Position numbers and translations under genes: made by a program. This document shows, piece after piece, positions 56,175-64,000 of a stretch of 64,000 nucleotides of DNA. The DNA is from Ahaetulla prasina. Lineage: Eukaryota; Chordata; Lepidosauria; Squamata; Colubridae. The stretch covers positions 56,551,711 through 56,615,710 of the forward strand of contig NC_080544.1 of the NCBI RefSeq assembly GCF_028640845.1, given 5' to 3'. Below the pieces are notes generated by a model. That model did not search any database and was not told the DNA's origin. It saw nothing but the letters and a program-made list of their open reading frames with translations. The number at the start of each line of letters is the position of its first letter. The stretch's first letter is position 1.

Positions 56175-58113
56175 AATTGGTTTAATAGATTTATATGATG
56201 CTTAATTATGTGTGTGAAATGACTCAAATGAACAATATTCTGCTGCTGGAAATAAGAAAATTCTTTACCTATGATTTTTTTCTTTATATAGGCGGATCAT
56301 TATGCAGTCCCCCCCCCATATATATATATAAAGGAAATGATGTAATCAATAATAGACGATGCTGTTCAGTATTGTGATATAAACCCAATACTTTGTTTGA
56401 TTAGAACCATCTTTTGTTATATGTAGCCAAAGACATTGAGACATCAATGGTTATATATGCCTAAATCTATTTTGTAACAAACACATTGCTTGTTATTCTT
56501 CAACTTAGTCCCACTATTTCTTCAGGTTATTAGATAAATATAGATTATTTATATTAGATTAAAAAATATAAAACTATATTTGTATCAGTAACAGGATCAC
56601 AATGCTATAGGTTAAATATCTCAAAAATATAATGAACAATCCCTATATATGCTCCCTCATGAATTCAGTAATCTCTTCAGAATATCCCACCCTGCCTTCC
56701 CCTTAATCGTCATCTAGCTAGCTGGTGTAACCAACCTAAATAGATTCTCAAGTACAGCAAGACATGACAGATGAGACCCGTCAGTTCCGAGCCTAAACGA
56801 TCAATGTATCACTTGTCTTTACCAATATAAATCAACTGATAAGCAGAGATAGCTCTGCCTCAGCCCCATCTGTAATGCTCTTGAAAGTCTGCATCAGGCA
56901 AAAAGATAACATTATCTACTCCCACTGAAGATACCTTGATCCCCTTGACCTGGGAAAAACTTAAATTATGTGTGAGCTCTTGTGTGTGTATATGTAAGTG
57001 GCAAAGAGGCAAATGCATTTGGGTAGCTATTCTTGCTGTAGTAGCTAGAGCATTCGGCTGACCTCCCATCTCAAAACAATGTGTTCAAGAACAAACATTG
57101 CAAAACAAAACAAAATTGAAATATCAAGGGAAAGGGGTCCTTAAACACAAAGATTAAATTGTTTTATGAAATCTCTACTCTGTAAGATAAGACACACACA
57201 CACACACAGAGTAAGTTGAAAGATTCTTAAACATATTAAAAATGAAAAGTAGAATCGATGAGAACATATTATTTTTATTAGATGAGTTCAGAAAAAAGCC
57301 AAAGTATTTCAACATGAAAACTACTCACAGTTTAAAAAGAAATGGTTATTAAGCTGTCAGAAATAGATTAATCATATTTCAGCTTGCTTCATTTAAAGCA
57401 AAATAAATGTACTTTTCAGTGTTTCCTTCATTAAAATGCCCTTTCACTAGCTTTTCAGGAATCCTATACAGTAATTTTTCTAAGCTGGAACTGACATAAG
57501 GAACGTCAACTTCTGCTGGGGATCATAGGATTTGCAATTTGCAAAGTAGAAACTCGTGACAGAAATGTCTAGGCTAATAAATTATTTGCCCAATTCTTCC
57601 TGCCTTGTAGTGAACTCTCCTGCCATCTGCTGTTCCTTTTCCCAACAGGTAGAATGAATAATTTTGAGAAGATAAAACAGCCAAGGAAGATATTATCTCC
57701 AGTTTCAATCGGTTTAAATTTTTGACACATTCATATCAAATCCAAGAGATATTGAAGGCAAGTAAGTTCAAAAGCATATTAGAGAAGAAGCTAGTAAAAA
57801 CCTACTGATTAAGAGTACCTAGTTAGTACTGTAGCTCCTGCTTTTGGCTTCAATGTTCAACCACACCTATATTATTGGGGCATATGCATATTTTTATTCC
57901 ACTTAGAATACAATATAAATTGTGTGCCTAAAACTGTAGTGGCCAGGAATGCCTCATATTTAATAGATCTAGAAATAAAATCTGGTTTCTTTTAATTTGG
58001 CTTCAGGCCTAAATATGATACTGCACATCATATCTTCTTTCTAGATTTATTTCAATCTGGGCTAAATTTGTTTATTCAACTTTATAGTCACCCAACACAG
58101 CTGATTCTGAGTG
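56175..58113. other. No gene; small simple repeats
   Basis: A C-run with TA repeat at 56310-56330 and a CA run at 57191-57207. Otherwise unclassified AT-rich DNA. Confidence 0.6.
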
Positions 58114-58121
58114 GTTTATGG

Positions 58122-58349
58122 CAGTGGTCCCCAATCTTTGTAGCTTGGCGTCCTGGTGGAGGTGGAGAATGGAGAACCAGTCTGCATGAGAAGCAAGCTG
58201 GCACGTACAAGCATGTAGTTCAACTTGCACAAGTTCCTGCAGGTCAAGCTGGATACCACAAATGCACACTGACCCACCATTCATGCAGCCCATGTGTGAT
58301 TAGACCATGGCCTGGTAGTGGGCCATGACCCGGGTGATGGGGACTCCTG
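58122..58349. mobile_element. Non-autonomous hAT-like element, 228 bp
   Basis: Begins CAGTGGTCCCCAATC and ends GATGGGGACTCCTG, imperfect inverted repeats. It has a perfect 8-bp duplication GTTTATGG at 58114-58121 and 58350-58357. No coding capacity; the frames at 58068-58328 and 58072-58293 are shadows. Confidence 0.9.
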
Positions 58350-58357
58350 GTTTATGG

Positions 58358-58774
58358 GAAAAACTGTTTATTAAAAAGAAAACCATAGCCTTTCTCAAAA
58401 AAATAAAGCAAAATAAAAGGAATAGAATTCTTCTCAAAATAGTCTATTCCCCACATCACTGGATTTTGAGAAATTATTACAACCTGGGCATTCCAAAGGG
58501 TTTGGGAAGAAAATTGCTGTGGATAGAGATCCCATTATTCCATCCCTCTTCCCAAAATGGGTTTGGATTTTGTGTTTTCTTTCCCCTAGTGTGCAAAGAT
58601 GTACTGCACCTTGTACTAGTATCCTTAGAATGTATTGTTTTTAAGCTTACATAGCTAGTTTTTTTTAATTAAATTTTTATGCCACTCATTTCCTGTAAGG
58701 TAACATTATGATTATAATATAATAATATAAATTTATATTTATATAATATTTACTATAATATAATATAAATTTAT
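58358..58774. other. No feature recognised
   Basis: AT-rich spacer; the 109-codon frame (58325-58654) has no domain. Confidence 0.5.
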
Positions 58775-59030
58775 ATTAAATAATTATATTGTTCTGTTTA
58801 TTTCCTAGTATAATTTGATTGTTTATTAGTAACCTAATCACTAAGTGTTGAATCTTATGGTTCTTGAATGTATTTTTTCCTTTCCCCCCCTTTTTTTCCT
58901 TTTATGTACACTGAGAACATATACACCAAAGACAAATTCCTTGTGTGTCCAATAACACTTGGCCAATAAAGAATTCTAGTCTAGTCTAGTCTAGTCTAAT
59001 CTAGTCTAGTATAGTCTAATCTATTCGGAG
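58775..59030 (+). mobile_element. L2-like LINE 3' end with (TCTAG)n
   Basis: Carries the 3' end AAATTCCTTGTGTGTCCAAT, then CACTTGGCCAATAAAGAATT, as at 8900-8945, followed by a TCTAG pentanucleotide array (58976-59025). Only about 200 bp of LINE remain. Confidence 0.85.
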
Positions 59031-59041
59031 GATATGCAAGT

Positions 59042-59485
59042 TTATAAGTCATTTTTATTTATTTATTCATATTCATATTTTTATACCGCCCTTCTCCAAA
59101 GACTCAGGGCGGTGTACAGCAAATAAAACAACAAAAATCCAAAACAATTAAAATACTATAACAAGTTTAAAAATCTAATTCGACCGCTGTATACTTAAAA
59201 TATTAACTAAAATTTTCAAAAATCTAAAACCCTGTTAAAAACCCGCTAAAACCCCCCATATTAAAATCAATCAGGCCAGCCCCGCTTGGTGAAAAAAAGA
59301 AAGTCTTGAGCTCGCATTTAAAGGTCCGGAGATCAGGGAGGAGACGGAGTCCCACCGGCAGCTCTTTCCATAGAGCCAGGGCCCCCACAGAGAATGCTCT
59401 TCCCCTGGAGGCCGCCAGCCGACATTAGCAAGCCGACGGCACCCTAAGAAGGCCCTCCCTGTGAGAGTGCACTGGACGTACCGGA
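59042..59485 (-). mobile_element. LINE C-terminus and 3' end, family uncertain
   Basis: The minus strand translates as a conserved non-LTR C-terminal block (FSVGALALWKELPVGLRLLP, then RTFKCELKTFFFHQAGLA) and ends in CACCGCCCTGAGTCTTTGGA, AGGGCGGTATAAAAA and an AATA run. The block resembles the WNSLP-type C-terminus of jockey-superfamily LINEs. The tail is the one also found at 34515 and 8327. Confidence 0.65.
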
Positions 59486-59654
59486 CATTTTTAAAGTATT
59501 AAAGTATTTAAATAAATAAATTATTTTTAAAAAACCGTCATAATATCTTTTAATTATAACAGTTTTTGCCTGTATTCTGTTTCTACTCCTATTCTTTAAG
59601 CTATTCAAGCATTTGCTTCAAAATCAATAAAGGAGAATATTTGTAGCTCAGGGT

Positions 59655-59790
59655 TGAAATGAGGGGTCCTTGGTACTTTCTGAGCTTGTTGTTTTGTTGT
59701 GTAACGTTTCATTACCCAAACTAGATAACATCAATAGGGCTGATGATGTTATCTAGTTTGGGTAAGTAAATACCTCAGAGAGCATCACGA
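59655..59790. repeat. Fold-back repeat, second copy
   Basis: Arms 59707-59733 and 59744-59770 are reverse complements at 25 of 27 positions with a 10-nt loop, the same loop length as at 44221-44338. The outer part (CCTTGGTACTTTCTGAGC near 59668) matches the other copies' CTCAGAGAGTACCAAG arm in reverse. Confidence 0.8.
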
Positions 59791-62270
59791 ACCATCCTTG
59801 CTTCAAAATGCCCCATAAAGTCAATATATTCTGTAAGGCCCTAGGTGATAATGACTTCAAGGAAGAGAACTGTCACTGTGATCACCCATGATCACAGTGG
59901 TCTGCCATGCCGTTCCACTCCCACCTCTCATGTCAATCAGTTTCTGTCAGCAAAGCACTTCGAACACTTTCCTCATAGCAGAGGTGAGCTGTTACTTTAT
60001 TGTACTATGATGCTAACCAATTTTCAATCCATGATGGACAGATAACGCATTTCAATATCTTCCCAGAAGACTGCAATAAATAAAAGTTTCGGTTGAGGCA
60101 TATTCTCTATTCAGAGCCTCTGTTTGTCATCTGTCAACAATTTCTTCCTAGTTGTTCTTAAATATTAAAGCTAGAAGCATGCCTAGCTGGCAATCTGCCT
60201 AGCTCAGTTTGACTCTGAGCATTTTAAGTCTATCCAAGATTTTGTGGGAGTTATTTCAACCTTCTACTGCAAGATACAAAACAATTGCATTTTAACCTTA
60301 TGCAGATATTTGTCATGTTCACATAATTCAGTGATATATATCAGTTGTCAACATTATAGGAGGAGAACCGCATTAGACGGTAACAAAAATATGCCATGTG
60401 AGCTGCAACTCACAAAAGCTTATGCCTTTTAATAACATTTGTTAGTTGGAAAAGATTATATCGGTTGTCACATTTCCAGGATAGTAAGAATTTCTTTTCT
60501 CCAGATTGAACAGACATTTAAGTATTATTATAAGCTTACCAAACATCAAATGCTATAAAACTATGATAGTAAAAACATATTTGAATATTTTTAAAAAACC
60601 TAGCAGCAACTACAACAAGCAAAACATTTAATTTGTGGGAATTTAACTAGTGTGTCTATGCAAGGTAGTTAAATCATCTACAGACTACAGACTCCCAGTT
60701 TAAACATGGCAAATTTGAAATGCCATTATGAAGGCAGATGTGAACATTCATTATATAATCTAAGTTCTTGCTGTTTTTCTGAAAATTCTATTTTTTTATA
60801 AAATCCACAGCATCAATTTCTGCACCATTTTACTGGATATGTGTGAAATACCCCACCAGATCTGTAAATTTAGTACAGATCATGCAATTATATGATGGAA
60901 AGAGAGCACATTACATTAAATTCCTAGTGTTGAAGTTTATATGGGAGAAATCATCAGATTATCAATAGGAAGTGATTGTAGAAGGTCTGGGCATGTTAAA
61001 TTCTATCTCATTTGCACTTACTGTTGTGTATGTTTTTAAAAAACAATGTGTAAAATATTTTTATGTTTCATTTAAAAGGTTCTAATCAAAAAAAGTAATG
61101 AACTATAGACATAATTTCTCAGAAGCTTTGGGAAAAATGTAATTATTTAAGATCAACATTCTATTATTATATGCTTTTGTTCATTTTTCCTCATTAAAAT
61201 GAATGGGCCCAAGAAACAGGAATGGGATCTCTGGTGAACTCAGAATATATTTTTAGTTTTACTGCTTCCAAGAAAAGGGATTACTGTTGTTTTAAAATTT
61301 GAGCCCAATGCCAAGTATGAAGCTTGAAAAAGTTTTTCCCAAGCCAAAAATTATAGCTCATCATGTGTGAAAGGTACTAAAAGAAATACCAGAATATGTC
61401 AGACAGATCAGTGTTGTACATGCTAAATATTAAATGGAGGATGGTTGCAATATCGTACAAAAAGTAATGGTGTCAGTAGCCATTTCGATCAAAGTACTGC
61501 TTTTTAGCATTTTAACCCTGATAGTTTTCCTGTCACAAACTTAACTGATAACCTGATGTTTTTCTCTATATTCAGGCTCTCTAGGGAATACAGAAACATA
61601 CATATACACACAAAAGACACGATACACACACATTTCCTTCTGGCTGTCATAAAATACCCTAAGCTGACACCCCTATAGTAATGAAATGAAAAAACCCTGC
61701 AAATTCATGATGAAGTAACTGATTCCCCAGACATAATCCTTCTGTGGAGATGGAAGCTCAGTTATTTAAGAAGCTGTTTTTAGGGTGTTATTCTTGTACT
61801 TTATCCACCTTTGAATTTGTTTATCCTGTTTCTGGCTTTATGTTTAATACCTCCAGGGATTTAAAGCTGAAATGGTATAGAATAGAAAAGCAAAGCAATA
61901 AAAACAATTTGGTTCCTCTCCTATATGTCGATGTTTTCTGTTTTCAGCATACAGAAAATAAGCATGATTGTTAAATATATGCACAATGACATATATGATT
62001 TATTGCACTAGATACAAGATGGTTGTTTTTTCAACAGTCAGATTTTGTTTAAAAGTGTATATATATACACTTGTTCCCAGCTTTTCTTTTCTTTTTGTTG
62101 TTTCTTTTTGTTGCTATTTGATTGCTATGGCTTTGATTCTAATGCAGTTTTCCAGTAGCTCTTACTGTAATGTATGTCATTAATGAATGTATAAATATAT
62201 AATCATATTGATAAGGTCAATGCTGAATTGCTAGAAAATATTTAGTCAGCACATTTTGGTGTAGGTATGC

Positions 62271-62271
<1 letters not shown>
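59791..62271. other. No feature recognised, 2.5 kb
   Basis: Unclassified AT-rich DNA. ACTGTGATCA / TGATCACAGT form an imperfect inverted pair near 59873-59900. Short frames have no recognisable domain. Confidence 0.6.

Positions 62272-62304
<33 letters not shown>
62271..62304. repeat. (GT)n microsatellite
   Basis: About 16 GT units. Confidence 0.95.
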
Positions 62305-62305
<1 letters not shown>

Positions 62306-62638
62306 GTATTTATTAAGTATAAAAGCATAAAAACATAAAACACAATTATTCACAGATAAACATTTTTCATAAATTCCATCAACATGTGAATCAGATGAAT
62401 ATTAAATTCTACTGTTTTGTTCATCCCTTTTTTCCTACCCTAAGGGAAAGGTCATTTCAATTTCTGTGGCATGTTAAGGGAGGAATAATGGAGAAATACA
62501 GTACAATAATTTATTTATCCATTGATTCTTGTAAAGAACAGAATCATAAAGGGTTAGGTATGGTAGCATTGAGCTTGCCCCCAAACTTTATCCCTTAAAT
62601 GTTTTCCTCTTTTTGAAACATTGAATATATCAGGATGG

Positions 62639-62718
62639 ATTGATAGATAGATGGATAGATGGAGAAAGAGAGACAGAGAGAGAGATAGACAGACAGATGG
62701 AAACAGAGATAAATAGAT

Positions 62719-62750
<32 letters not shown>

Positions 62751-62752
62751 TG
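62639..62752. repeat. (GATA)/(GA)n simple repeat
   Basis: GATA/GATG units passing into AGAG and ending in a GA run at 62720-62750. Confidence 0.9.
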
Positions 62753-63420
62753 ATAAACTTATTTTAAAATTTAAGAATAAATATTTAGGAATAATGGCAT
62801 AAAAATATATCCAAATATGCTGTCATGTCCCTTTTTGGATGACTAGAGGCATATTTAATATTAAAGTAGACCCTATTCCCTCTTCCACCCCACTCTCACC
62901 TTCATCTTGCCCACTTGTTTTCTTGGCCATATTTATATTTACAACAATGTCTACTTTTTGAATGTGGCTGCTGGCACATAAGATTGAATATAACCCTCCA
63001 TCCACACAAGGTTATGCGTGCATAAAACAAAAAGTCTTCCAAAGCAAGCAGCAGTCCTTTAGCTCCCTAAAGCTTCTTTTTCCCAGCCAACTGCAAAATC
63101 CAGACTTGTTTATCATTCAGTTGCTCTGTTCAAACAATTCATCACTTCTTGTGATACATGTACATGCAAAAAGGAAGAAGGGCAAAGCATTGATTTCAGC
63201 CTCTTCTCTTGCTAAAGAAAGGAATTCAAATAATCTTCACATATCAGTGGCCAAGTAATCAAGTTCTACAAAAATGTAAAGAGATTCTCTTCTCTTTACT
63301 TGATAATATATCGTACAATTGTTTTAATAATACATATATGTGCTTGATTTGACATAAGGGCAGATAAACAAGATACTCTGTATTAAATAGAATCATTTTT
63401 GATAAATAGACAAGGAGGGG
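62753..63420. other. No feature recognised
   Basis: Unclassified; the 98-codon frame (62962-63258) has no domain. Confidence 0.55.
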
Positions 63421-63425
63421 AACAT

Positions 63426-63800
63426 AAGGTGCACCTTTTCCCCCCTAAAAGGGGGTGAAAATTTGGGTGCGTCTTATACACCGAATGTAGCCCCGAACAC
63501 CCACTGGCCCCCACCCTTTGGCCTCTGCCTCCCAGCAATTTACCTCCTTGCAGCAAGAAGAAACTGCCCATTTCAGCTTCAGCACAGCCTAATTAGTACA
63601 AGTTGATTGTCTGTTGGATCGGCCTCCCAACTCTCAGTTTTTTCAGGATGCAGGGATTGCCATTGCCTATTGCTGCACAGGCTTCTGCTGCTTGCTGCAA
63701 AGAGGTAAATTGTTGGGAGCAGATTTCTTTTTCTTGTTTTCATCACAAAAAAAGGTAAGTGCATCTTATAGTCCGGAGCATCTTAGACTCTGAAAAATGA
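63426..63800. repeat. GC-richer repeat with direct GTGCGTCTTATA motifs
   Basis: Contains CCCCC..GGGGG complementary runs at 63440-63456, the motif GTGCGTCTTATA at 63467-63478, GTGCATCTTATA at 63759-63770 and a third partial GCATCTTAGA at 63778. The motifs are in the same direction, so they are not terminal inverted repeats. Probably a dispersed repeat or decayed DNA transposon of unknown type. Confidence 0.45.
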
Positions 63801-64000
63801 TAAGTATGATGATTGTAAGCATTCTAAAATTTGTTGTTAAATCTAATTACAGAAGCCAATAATACTTGTAGTGAAAGTGTCTAAGATCAACCTCTTCAAA
63901 AAGCATCAGTGCATGATTCCCTTCTCTTCCCTTCCCTTCCTAAAGTTACAAAAGGATGTCTGTCTTAATAATCAAACATATGTAATATCAGCTTCACAAA

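Noticed and set aside
1..64000. Host protein-coding exons
   Set aside because: All long frames with recognisable domains are retroelement proteins. The others are short, on AT-rich or repeat DNA, and lack domains or convincing splice-site context.

Overview
This AT-rich vertebrate window reads as non-coding genomic DNA (intergenic, or a large intron) from a squamate reptile, most likely a snake. The assignment rests on the repeat mix: CR1 and L3-like LINEs, an L2-like LINE ending in pentanucleotide repeats, CORE/MIR-like and Bov-B-tailed tRNA SINEs, R4-type LINEs, many short hAT-like transposons and a Ty3/gypsy retrotransposon. I found no convincing host protein-coding exon, RNA gene or CRISPR array. 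Every long reading frame with recognisable homology belongs to a retroelement.

Layout. 0.7-12.4 kb is a patchwork of LINE relics: CR1 (-), a CORE-SINE, a hAT-like element, an L3-like LINE (+), an L2-like LINE (+), an L1 fragment (-) abutting a CR1 copy (+). 12.7-25.8 kb is mostly unclassified AT-rich DNA with hAT-like insertions, one of them inside a SINE. 25.87-30.42 kb is a nearly complete gypsy element on the minus strand, with two 188-bp LTRs differing at two positions, a tRNA primer site, a polypurine tract and gag, protease, reverse transcriptase, RNase H and integrase; pol is broken by one in-frame stop and one frame change. 31.6-37.1 kb holds two solo LTRs of one family in opposite orientation, two R4-type LINE fragments and more hAT-like elements; one solo LTR sits inside a hAT-like element. 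37.1-46.7 kb is sparse, with a complete SINE and a fold-back repeat. 46.7-59.8 kb holds three more copies of the L3-like LINE, each joined to a (TTTA)n array, a third type of solo LTR, a hAT-like element, an L2 end and a second fold-back repeat. The last 4 kb has simple repeats and an unclassified GC-richer repeat.

No operon-like or cooperating gene set is present. The main content is an insertion record: paired target-site duplications (8 bp for hAT-like elements, 5 bp for LTR elements, 9 bp for one SINE) delimit about eleven insertions and give some relative ages. I did not find a convincing undescribed system; the least explained items are the fold-back repeats and a 22-nt block shared by otherwise different LTRs.
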